Assembly (NCBI RefSeq): GCF_964340395.1
Contig: NC_135550.1
Location: 16,657,484-16,721,483 of the forward strand
DNA: 64,000 nt
Origin: Glandiceps talaboti
Taxonomy: Eukaryota; Hemichordata; Enteropneusta; Spengelidae
Direction of reading: 5' to 3'
The translations under genes and the position numbers were made by a program. The notes below the pieces were generated by a model that searched no databases, was not told the origin of the DNA, and worked only from the letters and a program-made list of their open reading frames with translations. This document shows, piece after piece, positions 1 through 15,400 of this stretch. Each line of letters starts with the position of its first letter. The stretch's first letter is position 1.

Positions 1-181
1 AATTCATATCTAACATTGGGTCCATTGGGTCTAGTAGGATGATCCCAAAGCACCGAGATATAATTCTGTGTTATAGCATTGGCCCTTGGTGGAGCCAGTC
101 CTTCAGGCATGGCAGCATCTGTTGTTACACTAACAGCATCACTTTCACTGCAGCCTCCACCAGTGCAGACCTGAATAGTTA
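1..181 (-). CDS. USH2A: Usherin exon 41 (FN3, truncated by window edge)
   Basis: Codes the last strand of one FN3 repeat ([11 protein letters not shown]) and the first half of the next ([18 protein letters not shown]). The acceptor AG lies just right of base 181; phase 1 matches exon 40. The exon continues beyond the window. Confidence 0.88.
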
Positions 182-3100
182 CTATCATAGCCAAAACATC
201 AAAAAAACAACATGGTTAACTCATTGCAACAATGTAAAATATAGGAGATCGAGCCTCAACTTAACGTCACTTCTATCATAGACCTAATATGTTTCAAGTA
301 CTGGTCTATGCCTATATCATAAGATAAGATAAAATAAGATGAGATAAGATGAGATGAGATGAGATGAGATGAGATGAGATGAGATAAGATATATCTTTAT
401 TACAACTGTATAGAAAATTGACAATTCTATTTGGATATATGAGTGTAATACAGATTAAAGAACACCCTACAATAAAATACATGTAGGCTGATATTGAAAA
501 ATATAGAAATAAAACAATCTTATCATGTAACTTTAAAAATGCAGTCAATGCACAATAAAGTACATGTGAATGTATCTAAACTGTTACCTGTAGAACTGTT
601 CGATTTAAACATACAATTATGATTAAAATACAAAAGTTGTCCATATAATGTGCTCATACAATGCACACTCAGGCTGTTACTATGTCACCAGACAAGATGG
701 CTAGGAAAAAACTCAGCAGACTGACTCATCACTTTTCAGATTACTATCTAACTCTAATTATAGCTAGTACAATGATTTATAACCTGGTATTAAAGAGTAG
801 ATTGAAAGTGATTTTGACTACAAATATAGCCACCATCTACTGATGGTCAAATATGTTAATGTTGTGAAACAAAGTGATGGACTCCATAATATGTCACCTC
901 TGTGTCAGGTTTGAAAAAAAAAATTGACAGTTGCTCGAGTACCCTCAGTTTAAAGACTATTATCTTACCTGAGTAAAGTGTGTATGGTACCAAGTCTTCA
1001 ACCAAATACTCTGTTATTGATGTGTTTGCAATCAGTATTTGTGGATTTGGTAACCTGATAGTGTAGCTGATAATGTCACCATTTGGTTGAACAGGTGGTT
1101 GCCAAGATACATGGATTACTGTTCCACCACGTACTTCTACAACTGGAGTGCTAAGACCACCAGGTACTGTCAGGAAAAGTAGAAAATGTACTCTGAGTCA
1201 AACAATAGAAGGCCCATGTCTCAATCCCAGGTTCTCATAAGAATTAAATGGGATTATTTTGGGGGACATTTTTTTCAGGAGTAACCTTTTCTGAAGTTCA
1301 ACAAGATAATTATGTTTTGTACATCTACATTCAAATCCTATTTCAACAAGGGACAATATGGCACATAAAAGCGAAGATTTTGTATATTTATATCATCAGA
1401 TAAAAAAAATGTGAATAACAAACTTGAAAAGAGCTTGTCGTTACTGTACTGTGCATAATATGAAGTTAAGTTGATAGCACACTTTCAAATCGATGTGTGA
1501 AGCGACAGACGACCATACCACAGGACTGGACATTGAATTGAATTGTTTTGCTCACCCATATACCGGTACATATGATACAACTCAGTTTGTGCAATAAATG
1601 GCAATGAAAACCACATACTATATCAATTGTGTACATTTCAAAGTGAAACATACATCAAATAACTGTATACTTACATGCTTGTTTTGTAGTTATCTGAGCC
1701 CACTCACTGGCAGTACTGCCAGCACTATTCTTAACAATAACTCTGTACTCATATGTGGTGTACGGTGTAATGGCTGCAGACTGATCAACATATGCAAGTT
1801 GTGCCGAGGTGCCAACAATAGTGACTGTAGTTATGATGTTAGAGCCGTACAAACGTCGTTCAATTTCATAGCCTTGTAAGACACCATTAGGATACTGGGG
1901 TATGGACCAACTTATTAGAATGGATGTGGGTGTTTCTGAGAAGAGTGTGGGTGGTGAAATACCACTTGGTGCTAAAAGATGACACATAAACAGGAAAATA
2001 AAACAAACTGTTAGTTCCACAAACTGGGGTAATATTTTCTAAGGGAAGGTTGGGGTGAAGGGGGAACAATGATCTGAGGATAGGATAATTTGTCAACTCT
2101 TTTGGGGAAAGTTATCCCAAAGTTCAAAATTTTAGGAAACACAAAAAAAAAACTAAAAAAGGATAAAAAGATTCTACTCGTATTAAAGTGCAGGTCTGAG
2201 ATGATAAGTTATTCTTAAAAGGGAAAGGTTACCTTGTGAATTCACTATGTTTGATCATTGACCTTCCATTGGTGGAGGGTCTATGGTTTCATAAAAACTT
2301 GGATTTTAACAACACAGAATGCATTGGTTTCATTCACTTTCATCTATCAGTACAGAGCTGACATTGATCAGAAGTTACATGTCGGTGGAAATTATGTACA
2401 GGCCTAGTTAGGAAACTTCTGTTAAAGGAATTGTCAACTGCTTGTACTGTACAATTACAATTATATATAAACAAGAGAAATAGTCAACAACATATGAAAA
2501 CAGAAATTCACTAGCAAGACCTATACAATGATCATTTCCACCTAAGTTCTGATCTATACCAGTTCTGTACTGTGATAGGTGAAAGTGAATGAAACCAACT
2601 ATTTTATCTCACTTAACAAGATTTTATTACACACAGTGAAGTGAATTCACCAGAGAACCTTTCACTTCAATCTTCTATGAGAATACGAAGTGAAATATCC
2701 AAATGAGATTCACTACTTTCAATCATTATGCAACATAGTAGATATAACCCTAAATGATGTATTGATTCCAGTATGAAAAACTGACAAGCAAAGAAACTAT
2801 GTTTTATGTGACAGGAGGTCTTTGTATATAATACCTGTAGTATCTGTGGTGTACGTCATAGAGTTGGCACTAGCTGTACAGCCAGCTGAGTTACATACTT
2901 CTATCTTGAAATAATAGGCAGTATTTGGTAGCAGATTATCAGCAACATAAGTGGTACTATTACCAGGTAGCTATAATAAAGGTGGAAAATCATAGAACAA
3001 GGTATAAGTACATCAGTGTATAGTATGTGATTTACTTAATATATTAAAATGAGAAATCTTCAAAAATCACCAAAATTCAAATGATGTTTTCCACTGTATA

Positions 3101-6100
3101 CCTCTGTAACTACAATAATTTGTGTTCATTTGTTCTGTGTACCTGCTAGAACACTGGGAAAGTGTTTGTGTCTCTTACTGTGGAATGACCTCCTGGGTGA
3201 AGTATTAACTATAAAAACTGCCAAACTAGGGAGTTGTGTATGCATACATACACCGATTCTCGATGACTATTTCAACATGTAGTAAAGAGACTTACTACTA
3301 CAGTAACTGTCGTACAGAAGTAAATACTGAACACTTACTGATTCTCTTATTTGATCATTCTGAAAGAGTCTGATCTGAACTATGGCACCATTTGGTTGAG
3401 CTGGCTCCTCCCAGGTAATTAACATACTATATGGACCAAGCACCTGGGCCATAGGTGGGTCAATAGGTCCAGGTCCTACAAACAAACAAACAAACAAACA
3501 AACATTTAACTTGCATGATACCAGTACTGATCTCATCAAATATCAATTGTCTGATGGTATTCATGTATGAATGGTGTCTATGTAACTTATACAAACTTTA
3601 AGAATAGAATTTTTTTCTGCAACTTTGAAATAATGATAGTTTACCACCTTGACTACATGTTGATGTTGGAGTTACACTAACTGCATAGTGACTACAACAG
3701 AAAGCAAGCAACTAGAGCTGTACCGAAGCCCTACTGCACTAAACATGTGTTCAGGGATTTCCTGCCTGGGTTTGGGGGAGCACTTTGCAGGAAATGACTT
3801 CATATTCATCACAATATTTGTGTCTTGACATCACTTTCATCCTCTTTCAATGACTGAGAAACTCAACATGAACTAAGCATCTACTTTCACATTACCGATA
3901 TGAAGTCTATTTTACATGATCTAAGAGACTGCTCTCATGGCATTCCATTAACCAAGTCATTTTTAACAGAAACCAGAGTACTCACCATCTTCCAAGGTAT
4001 AGACAGACACCCATTCACTTTCCGATGAACCAAAGCCGTTACTTGCAATCAGTTTGAACTGATACTCAACATAAGGTGTCAGATTGGAGAGGCTATAACT
4101 TGTTGAACTGACTGGATTGGTGAAGAGACTAGACAAATAAAATTATAGTGAACACATGATTATGATAGTCATCAAATGTGTCTCATACAAATGAAATGAA
4201 ATGAAAAGATAACCACTTGAGTAGTATTTTTGGTAGAATGTGCCTCAGGGACAAATTTCACTGAAAATAAATTTGTTCTTCAATTTTCTCAAAACGTTAT
4301 CACATGAAAGCTTGTTTCTGGATCTTTTGAAATAATAAATAAAATTTTGGGGTTCGCCATCTTGTTTTCAAAGGAATTGTCTCTCTTTTATCTTCCTGTC
4401 AAGTTAACATAGTATTCGGTAGCCATATTATTGCTAGGGATTCTAAAATGACGAAATTTTGATATCATTTTGACTTCTGGTTCAAATATTTGTATGGTGA
4501 TCCCAGATTGTGTACCTCACCTTTGCTCTAGGTCTGAGCGATCAGCTGGTCTGTACACCACTTGATAGACAGGTAGTCCAGGTGCATTGTTTCTGGCTGG
4601 TGCTTGCCATGTTACTTGTATAGATGTTGAGCTTATCGGTGTTAGGTTTGGAGGGGTCACACCCTGGGGTGCTGTTAATACAAAATAAGAGAAGTCTTCA
4701 TTAAAACTAAAGTCTGACTCACCAACAATGAAAAGGGAATTTTTGCCATGAAAGTACAGCTCACAAAATTAGTGATGCACAAATGCACTTTTTGGTATCT
4801 GATATTTGTGCCAGGTTTGATTGAAATTCAGAATTCATTAAAATTGGTGTCACTGATGGCTGTCAACAGTTGGGCAGACAGATGCAGGGATACACAGACG
4901 GATAATTGTCAACTAGCCACACACTCCTCAACACTGCTAACAAGCAAATGAATAAAACGTGGTATAAAGATAAAAGACAAACCTGCTGCAGGCATATTGA
5001 TGAGTTGTGTATTACTCAACAGAGATCCTTTGGTATTATAGGCTCTGACTTGTACATCATAGTTGGTGTATGGCAACATCCCGGTGATAATGACTTGAGA
5101 GTTGGCCTGGGTCCCATTGTACAAAACTTTGGTGTCCGACAGTGTCACATAGTTACCTGTTTCTGTAAGACAGATTGATCACCAATTATATGTGCATGAA
5201 TTTAATATGAAACACAAAAATGGCACTAACAGCATAACAGATTATGCTTTAATTCATGTTTTGCTAAATAATGAACTCAATTAGAAGTGTAAATTGTAGA
5301 TGATAACATCAGCTCACCTTACCTTGCATAAGGTACCATCAAGACATCACTACAAACTATTAACCTCTTTGCATGCTAATATTGACTTGAACATTTTTGA
5401 CAATTTTGTTTTGTTTTAATTTGCATATGAAACAATGGGGTCATCATTTCATCACCATATTCTCATCTTCCCATCTCCAGAAGCATTCCATCTGAATTTC
5501 AGACCTATCTGTCTAGTAGTTTTGAAAACACATTATTCAGAAGCTATAGAGATCAAACAATGCAATTCACAGAGATGAGGGAGATGAAAATACCGGTAGT
5601 ATACAGCACCCTCCCGAGGTCATATGACAAGTCTGCGTCACTGAATCAATAAAAGCTGAATATTAAGGCTGAGTGATTTAATCAAAATATACTAGGTAAA
5701 TTATGTACAAGTTTGGAACTAAAACAAGATATTGTTTAAAGTTACCTGGTGAAACAAAAAACAGACCAGTGAATCTGACTTCATAGATGATGAAACCATT
5801 AGGTTGGCTTGGCGATGACCAAAAGGCGGCAACACTCTCCGAATTGATGATATTGATGGAGAGGCCTATATTGCCAACAGGGGGTGCTTCCTCAGTACGA
5901 GCTTCTGTAGCTGGTCCCATAGTACAACCAAGGTTGGTGCATGCCTCAACACGATAGGTGTGTAAACTCCATGGAGTCAGACCTATGGCTGTGTAACTTG
6001 TTGCCATTGATGACTGAACTACAACTCCATTTTGATAGAGTGAGTAACTGGTTATCATGCCTGTCACAACAAGCAAAAGGAGACAATGCATTTTATAATT

Positions 6101-6399
6101 TATTTGAATATATTAATCTGAGAATAGGATTTCAAATTTCATGAATTCCTACATACGGTGCAATCATTTTGATATGACCAATTTCCCCACTACACACCCT
6201 AAATAAATCCCCACTAAAAGCCAAAGAACTTTTTTGGGGGCCATTTTTTACTGTCATTCACACACATGCACACGCACACATGCACAAACACACACATGCA
6301 CAAACACATACACACGTATGCGTGTGTGCACATGTGCGCACACACACACACACACACACATGCACACACACACACACGCACACCCACACACACACACAC

Positions 6400-6464
<65 letters not shown>

Positions 6465-9400
6465 CTTTACCATGGACGAACCTTGGTTGAGCTGTGCTAT
6501 AAAACGAGACTGTTTTCAAAGCAAAGTAACACATGACAAGAAGAATATCACAATGTTAACCTATCCATGTGACATTGTCTTGTATAACATTACAGTTGAA
6601 TTTCAACAAATAGTGAAATTAAAGACAGTGTGGTATCCTTACCATTAGGGTTACTAGGTTGTGACCAGCTGACATACAGCGTATATGGAGAGAGTGCTGT
6701 CACTGTTGGTGCCCCAACTCCCTCTGGAGGATCTTCAACGGTTGTGGCAGTACTAGCACTGCTTGTTGTACAGCCACCTGCATTACAAGCCTGAAATATA
6801 GCAGAGACTTTTTTCAGAGGGTGTAAGAAGGGTAAACATATCAGAACAATTATCTGAGATGTTGTAAGAAGGGTAAAAGTATCACTATTTTATCTCAGAG
6901 AGTAAAACAAGGGTGACCATGTAATGCTCTGTCTACGTGGGTATTAAAAGTGGTAGGTGACCAATAAAACTGGATGTCAAATTTTAGTACAGACAAACTT
7001 GTTGTTGTCCCTTTCAATCCTCTACTAAGTACAAATGAAATATATGAACACTATCCAAAGTCAAATGAGTCATCTTGGAGAGACAATATCTTTGACAACA
7101 AACATCAATACTTACGCTAACTCTAATGTAATATGTCGTTCCTGGAATCAGATCTTCAAGTGTATAACTTGTAATGATAATGGCAGTAGAGTTATACATG
7201 ACATCACCAAACTGACCACTGACTGATGATACATAGATGACATAACTTTCTAGTACACCATTCATCTCAGTAGGAGCCGTCCAATCCACTTCAATAGAAC
7301 GGGCTCCTTGGACAAACAAGGTAGGTGCAGCCATGGGTGATGGTGGTAATTGGCTGGTTGATATGGAAACCGTCTCGCTGTCGGAGCAGCCAACTTGTGT
7401 GCAGGCTGAAATAAGGAGTGTGAAAAACACAATTGAAATCATGTATTGAATGTTTTTTATCGAACTATTTGAGATAAAACTGTGTCAGCCACCAGATGTT
7501 CATAAAATTGAAATTCACTAGTTTCTGCATATATTATTCAAAACACAGTTAGTACATTTTGAGTGAAACTGTTCTTGTGGATAAACCTAAACTTGAGTTG
7601 GATAAAGTAGAATACACAAAACATGCAAAATGCCTTACCTGTGAGTTTGAATTGGTAGTTAGTATAGACACTCAGTCCGGTCTGAGTAAAACTCATTTGA
7701 TTACCACTGTAGATCTGACTGCCTTCCATGTATAACACATACCCTGTGATAATCCCATTGGGTTGAGTAGGCCTAGACCAGCTAAGTGTCACTGAAGAAG
7801 CTGTCTTTGCTGATGCAATGGGAGGCTGTACATTTTCTGGAACTGAATCCAATACGGACATTACAATGATGACGTTATAAAGGGGAAAACATGAACAGCT
7901 GTTTTATCTTAGTTGCATTAAAGGGGAATGCTACTCAAGTATGGATCCGACACATGCTCCACCATCATGCAATAAAATTATACTGACTTGTTATTTCTGT
8001 TTCTTTTCCATTCAATGTACATCATGTCAGAAGGCTACATTTTCTCAACATTTAAGCATCACAAGTTTTTGGATCATATCAAAGGGGAATACCACTCCAG
8101 GAAATAGACATATTTTCATAAACTTTGGGTTCTGGAAAGTAACTAATCACATAAAGTCTGCACAATTGCTCAAAAACACAAAATTGAAACTATATTTTGC
8201 ATTTCTTTTTCTCAAAGTGCTCCATCACTGTCCCACGACACTAAGCAGACATGCACATTTATTAGATGAACACTGAATATTCATGACTCCTAAGTGCTTA
8301 TTTCCTTCAGATAAATAGTATGATTGTCTTGTTTGGTAACGATCTAAGATAATGGTAGCTCACGTGAATAAAATATTGACACGACTTTTGTCATGCCAGG
8401 TGAAGAAAAGCAGTGATCTTTACGTTGAAATTTAACAGGTTTTTCACATACAATAAAATAAATGAAAAAGACGTGATTACAGGTTACAAATATAGCTTTC
8501 TGCCATCCTCTGTAGCCATCTGTAACTATGCAAAATATAATCTAGCTTACCTTCTTGTGACGTCTGTATATTAACACCTGTACTCTCTGTACAACCACCA
8601 GCAGTACATGCAGTAACAGTAACACGGTAGTTGGTAAATGGTATCACACCAGTCACATTACCTGTGAGTGTAAAAAACAGACACACATAAATAGTCAGTG
8701 CTTGAAACCAAGTCTGTATGTTATTGTTAATTTCAAACTGGTATCTTATTTCATGCATTAAGGTCAAATTACTGACAGACTCGTATGTTAATAGTTATTT
8801 TGTTCTCATTAACCAAACACAAATAGTTTTCAAACATTTTCTGAAACGTTGTCTGCATTCTTATACTATCGATATCAGGTATCAGAATCAGAAACGCGGG
8901 GAAATTAAAAATGTCAATTCACAATAGGTTAAAACACAAAACAAAACTACTACAATGTCTAAACAACCTTTACCCACACACCATTACAAATATAACACTT
9001 GATAAGTCTATGACAGAATACATAGTCCCCTCAAATACTTTACTTCTGTGTGACTAACCAATGAAATATATTTTTTGGTTAAATTTTGTACTTAGAAGGT
9101 ACAGGTAAGGGTCAAATATTACTAAGACCAAAAAAAATATCATTTCTGGTTCGGACATTTTGTCTATTAAAAGTGATGTGACAACACAATCTTTTTTTAA
9201 TTCTCAAACCTGTTTTCAATCTAGTATTTATGGCAGTTACTATCCTTTTTATTTAGTACCTTACAGCAATGCCATGTGTTTATGTATGTATGTAGGGTAG
9301 ATGTCACTTGCTTGTTCACAATAAGTTCTGCAGTTGTCTTCACTGAAGCAGCAGTTGAGTACCGGTACTACCGTATACAGGACATTAGATTTGAAAGTAA

Positions 9401-12400
9401 ACTTACCACTGTAACATTGTGACGCTGGTTTTAAAAGTAAGTGTGTCATTATTTCTTTATGAATCTACACCTCATTATAAAGCCCTTAATTTACACTACT
9501 CATATCATACATTTAAAAAAAAATCATGCAGTGCTTTTAAAGTGACCATATGGATGAGAAATAAATATCTATTTTGGATTTTTTTTAATTTCAAAAAATG
9601 TAGTTCATTTTTCTATTTGAAAAAAAAAAACCATGTGAAACAGCATAGATCAAGTCTTTGTGTTTGTAGCTCAATAACTGCAAAAAAACTCCCAAAAAAA
9701 TGTGGAAACAGTTTTTCATTCACTGCATGTCAGGAAGTGCTTTGTGAATGAACTGGATAACTGACTGAGTTATAAAGCTGGATTCATTTTATTTTGCAAT
9801 TTTTTTTCAAGTACAAAAACAGACTCAGTGTTAATTTATTACTTTTAGAATTCCAAAATAGATATCAATTTCTCATCCATTGAGCATTTTAATTAAAACA
9901 GCCTTGAAAAGAAAACTCACCAATCATGAATGAACCTGATATCACAATTTTAAGAGTGGGGATGCCAGGAAGAGAATAAATTAAGGATGGAAACAATATT
10001 ACAACCTACAAACTGAACTTCAGCTCGTGTTTTATATAAATATAAATTATGCAATAATGCATATAAAACATGGATGATATTTCCATGGTTACAGCATATC
10101 ACTGACAATGGAAGGATGATTCCAGTTTGTGTCCCCAACAGGGATAGAGGAATCCATGGAAAGTAGGATTCCTGACAATACAAAGAAGTCCACAGATTGG
10201 GGGTGTGTGGTTCTGTGTACGAACAGTAGATCTGAAGTTGTCTGACTGACTGACTGACTGATAACTTTAAAAGTTTGAACTGTTTTGATAAAGTTGAAAA
10301 TTTGAATTTGTGTAAAAATAACGCTGAAAGTGTGAAAAATTGTCAACAAAAGTTGATATTGACACTTGATATTTGTTGAAGTGAAGTGAAGTAGACATAG
10401 ACAGTGGATCGAGTGAAGGAACACACATCTCTTTAGTTTAGGTCACAAGCTTTCCAAACGTTTGTACATTACTGTGATCGCCAGACTAGGTTCCAACTGA
10501 CTGCAGACAGCCAGTCATAAAACCATCACCTGCTGTGACCTGATCAAAGTTCAGTGCAAGTATATATGTGAGAAATAGAGATTTGGACGCCATGGTATAA
10601 TGACATAGTCAAGTCATCACCATTAACACCACTGTGGTGTTATGACGCCACAAAGTGAGGCATGGTATTAGTAGGATATACAACTCAAGTGTTCATACAC
10701 CTTGGTCTATACCCTTTACTTATATCATCTGTGCCCATAAGAGGGGGGGGGGGGCAACAAATGATTCTATCTTTTGTTTCTTACAGTGGTGGTAAGTAAC
10801 TTAGATACATTAGCTTGAACTGTCGAGTCTCCTCCTTGATCATATTTCAATCAAATTGTTGTCACATTGTTCTACCAGATGTAAATGACAAAAATCAAGC
10901 TCTACTTGGAAATGGAATGTTGAAAACTTTGATGTAACGTTGTATGTTTATATGAAATCCTTATCCAGACAAAAAATTACAAACTTGGAAGATAGCATGA
11001 TAGATTACTGACTCCGAGAGATGAAATTCTTCAACGACTGACTGACTGACTGACTAACTCACTCACCTGTATATTCAAGTTGTGTTGTATCAGTGAAAAC
11101 CGATGTTACTGGATCTACAGCTGTATTGTCCAGGTTGTACGCCGTTAGGATATATTGAGAAATCATCCCAGTATTACTACTAGGTTGTTGCCATTTGACT
11201 TCAATAATATAGCCTGATAATGATTGTGGATCACTTGGTGCTGGTAAACCACCAGGTGCTGCAAATCAAGTTGAATTTTCAATGATTTAGTAACAGTTGT
11301 TTTGTCACAAAGGACTCGATAACAGATCTTCAATGATGGAAGATGGGTCTATAAAGGCCATTTCTGAACATAAAGTTTTATTAAAACTGCACTTAGCTGT
11401 AGTACTGTATTATTTTTTCGATAAGACCATCAACAAAATATTCACTCAAAACTGTTGAAATATATTTTACATGTTAATTAGAATAAGAAGTACAATAAGA
11501 GGTTAAAATCATGATCAATCTGGGTACTGATTTTAGGGAGGGGTCCCACAAATCAATTTGATTTGATTTATTGATATCATGCACAGCTACACAAATACAC
11601 ATTTACCTACAGAGATTCAATACTGTTAAGGGTGTACACTATTATGAGTAACTATCTGACAAAACTGTTTCAAAAAATGTTCAAGTTCCTAGTGCAGTTT
11701 TAAAGTGGACATTTCTTGATGATTGAACCACAAATTACCAGTAGATACAAAGTAACAAAATAAGGACTTCTAATACAGCAAATCAAAATAAATTTGTTCT
11801 CTGTCAAAGGAGTTGTCACACTTCAAAAAAGTTATGAAACTATATGTTCATTGTTTGTTACTTACCACCTTCCTTAGTTCTACCGGCAGTCCACTCACTC
11901 ACAGAGCTACCTTGAGCATTGCTTGATGTCACACGGTAAATATACTCTGTGGTCAAGAAGGAGAATTAAATCAGACAACAATAACAAAAGAGAAGTCAAA
12001 TAAGGAGAACAAAACACCTTACACATCTTTTACATTTTTGCAATTATTGCATTGCCTAAACATAGTCATGTTGTCTACATTGGATTTTTTTTTCAAGTAG
12101 AAAGGCATTTAATGTTGGGTCTTTTGACTTTAAGGAACAGTCCACCAAACATATTTATGGCTTTAAATCATTCAACCAGGTGACTTTAAGTTTAAAAATA
12201 TCTATGTCAATAAATAAAATTGAAATGTATCTATTCATTCTTTGGGCCTTTGAAATTGAGCTTAATAGGAGTGATGTACTGAACTGCAATCTGTCATTTC
12301 ACTACAAAGGACCTCAGGAAAGTGGTGCCATACCCTCCTTCATCCTCCCTCCTTACTTAAGGTGTTCAAGAACTCAAGACCCCTAACACAATGATCTATG

Positions 12401-15400
12401 TCAAAAACCAAACTTGGTATAGTCCACTCAGCTGTAATGTTCAATCAATTGTAAATTGAAAGATTAAGTGAATATGGTAACTGGTGTACTGAATGAATGA
12501 AAGTTAGAAATCTTTTTGTAAATTATGGTTTCTTGTCATCACTTCTATTTAAAATGATAATATAAAACCAGTTGTAAACTCACCTGTGAAAACCTGTAAC
12601 CTGGTATCATAATAAGACGACTCTGGACCCTGATAGACAGTAGTCATCTGTGGTGTCATACAGGTTGATTGTGAAGTGACTGTTGGTGGACATCCATCTA
12701 AATTTACATTCACTATGTCACTCACTTGGTTGAAAAAATCTATATCAGTGCCACTGTTAATACGTAGATTACGAATACAACCACCAAAACCTATGGAAAA
12801 TATAGATGTCATGGTTTTAGTAATTATCAAAACTGTTGAAGATATTGATTTAAAAAAATAGGTTATAGATGACTGTAGTATATCAATGATTTGAAAGTTT
12901 ATGTTTAAACTTTCACCTGGAGGGGTGTGTTTGGGTATGTGCGACCCAAATGGATAACTATTTCACAAAATAATCCCTGAAAATAAAGGAGTCAGAAAAG
13001 TCTCCATGTTTTAGAAACACCTTCCTAGCATCACAATAAAGGCAATTGAGCAGATGATTGTGACTGGAAATCCCTAACAAAGGATCTGCTTTTCAACTAT
13101 ACATGGGTAGATGGTTTAAAGAAAAGTCTGAAAATCTGGGGAGTACTCCACTCTGGGTCATCAAGCATCATACATGCAGATCAATACTCATAAATGGTGC
13201 CTGTCGGAAAAAGCCTTCAGAAGTTATTGAGTAAATATTGTTGTGATTTTTGACATCAGTCACCACAGCTGCTACTTCAATGGGAATTATTGACAGGTGG
13301 AGGTATAATATTAAAATGTAACCAATGTTTTAAATTTATGCATGTTCATTTCCAATTACCTGAAATAGAATTGTACTATCTAGATGCATCATGAAAATAA
13401 CGAGCATTCAATTTCTTGCTCAACAACGTGGCTTCCACTCTATGCACTGATGCAATACCTGTTTATCTATCACGAACTGCAAACTGCCATTGAAACATGT
13501 ATATGACAGATTTACTGATGATAATGACATTAACAAACCTGGCTGTACAGTGATCCCAGCATTCCCTATGATTCTAACTGTATCAGATCCATCAGGTATA
13601 CCACCAAGATACAACTCTGAAGTTATGGCTAAGTTATCTGAATTCATGTTATAAATTTGACTGGGTCCATTCAACACGGTGACAGAAATCTGACCAGGTG
13701 TCTTACTAAACGTTGCCGTCTTCCACTGACCATTACACAGTATTCCAGTTGTATCCAGTGTTATAACCTGGACTCTCACGCCAACAGCTGTGTATATCTG
13801 AAACTAAAGATTAAAAGATAAATTATATGTTAGTTTTAGTATGATAATAATAATCTTTCCTCTTCCAAATAAAGTCGGAAATTCGTTGAATGATCACCAC
13901 AAGAATATCGCCCTAGTGTTGAAGAAGCATGAGGACACCAGAGTACCTGGGGAAAACCGGCGTTGTTCGGCAGGGTCAAACTGAGCATCCCCCTTCTTAC
14001 ATACAGACATGGTTAAATTTTTTTATCAAACCCAGCCGATGCCTGGTTCGAACCCAGACTGCAGAGGTACGAGGCATACAAGCTAACTGCTCGGCCACCG
14101 ACAACCCTTGTATGAAACTTTCAATCCATTCTCTATAATGATATGATGGTAGGTCAATCGTACACACACGTTTACTGAAGTAAACAATTGAAACAAAAAA
14201 ATTCTCATGATTAATCAGAAAATCAGCATGAAAAAATCTCATGATCCATCAATTGCATAACGACCAGACCAATCATGGGAATAATCATATGAGCTAAACT
14301 CAATCACATGATTAAAGGACAAAAATCATGTGATTGATCACACTGAGTTAAACTCAATCACTTGATCAAAATCATGTGATTGATTCAAAGCGTTAAAGTC
14401 AATCCAGCCAATAATCACCTGAGTGTAAAAACCATATGATTAATCCTTTGAATTTCAAATTGTTATGGGGTTAAACAAACAACCATGAGCGGGCGGGCGG
14501 GGGATTATGAAACTTCAATAATACTGTCCAAATTACAAATAGTTTCACTTACTTGTAAATTTCCTCCTAGGAGTTCAATTAACATGAATGATCCCCCAGT
14601 TCCTGTAGCAGCTAGCAGAGTTCCAGAATTGATCTCAGTACGAAAGTCAAAACTGACTGAGAAACTAACTCCACCAGTGAAAAGACCAGCTTGGAGGGTA
14701 GCATGACCTGCAAGTATAGATAGATACCAAGAGTATTTAGTTCTCTGTATGTCTAAGTAGAGAATTAATTCATTCATCATCAACATTACACAATGGTAGC
14801 AGAACACATCAAAAGTCAAACAAACAGTTGGTCCTACAACATGTCAAAGGTCATATGGATGGTGGTAGAACACATCAAAAGTCACACAAATTATTGATCC
14901 TACAGGTCAAAGGTCATATACAGAGGTAGAACATGTTAAAGGTTAAAAGAATGGCAGAACATGTGAAAGGTCACATTAATGGCAGTAGCTATAACATGTC
15001 AAAAGGTATACAAAGGGTGACAGAACATGTCAAAGGTTAAGTGAATGGTGGGAGAACATGTCAAAGGTCATATAAATGGTGATAAATTATGTCAAAGGTC
15101 ATCAATCATGGCAGAGCATGTCAAAAGTCACATAAATGAAGGTAAGACATGTCAAAGGTCACATAAATGGAGGTAAGACATGTCAAAGGTCATATAAATG
15201 GAGATAAGACATGTCAAAGGTCATATAAATGGTGCTCTATGACATAGCATTCTGGGAAGCTTTTAAGGTTTTGTTATGAAATGATTGACATTAACATATA
15301 CAGAATATAAATCACTAAATTCTAGATTACCTCTTCCTAGGAATTGTACACCATTCTGTAATTGAGTTGGACAACCTTCCATGGTTGGGAATACATGTGA

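Noticed and set aside
6214-6648. Several long open frames of Cys/Val or His/Thr repeats on both strands
   Set aside because: They are read-through of the CA microsatellite, with no splice-supported coding context.
14040-14106. Functional tRNA gene
   Set aside because: A and B boxes are present, but I could not fold a convincing acceptor stem and anticodon arm; a tRNA-derived SINE fits better.
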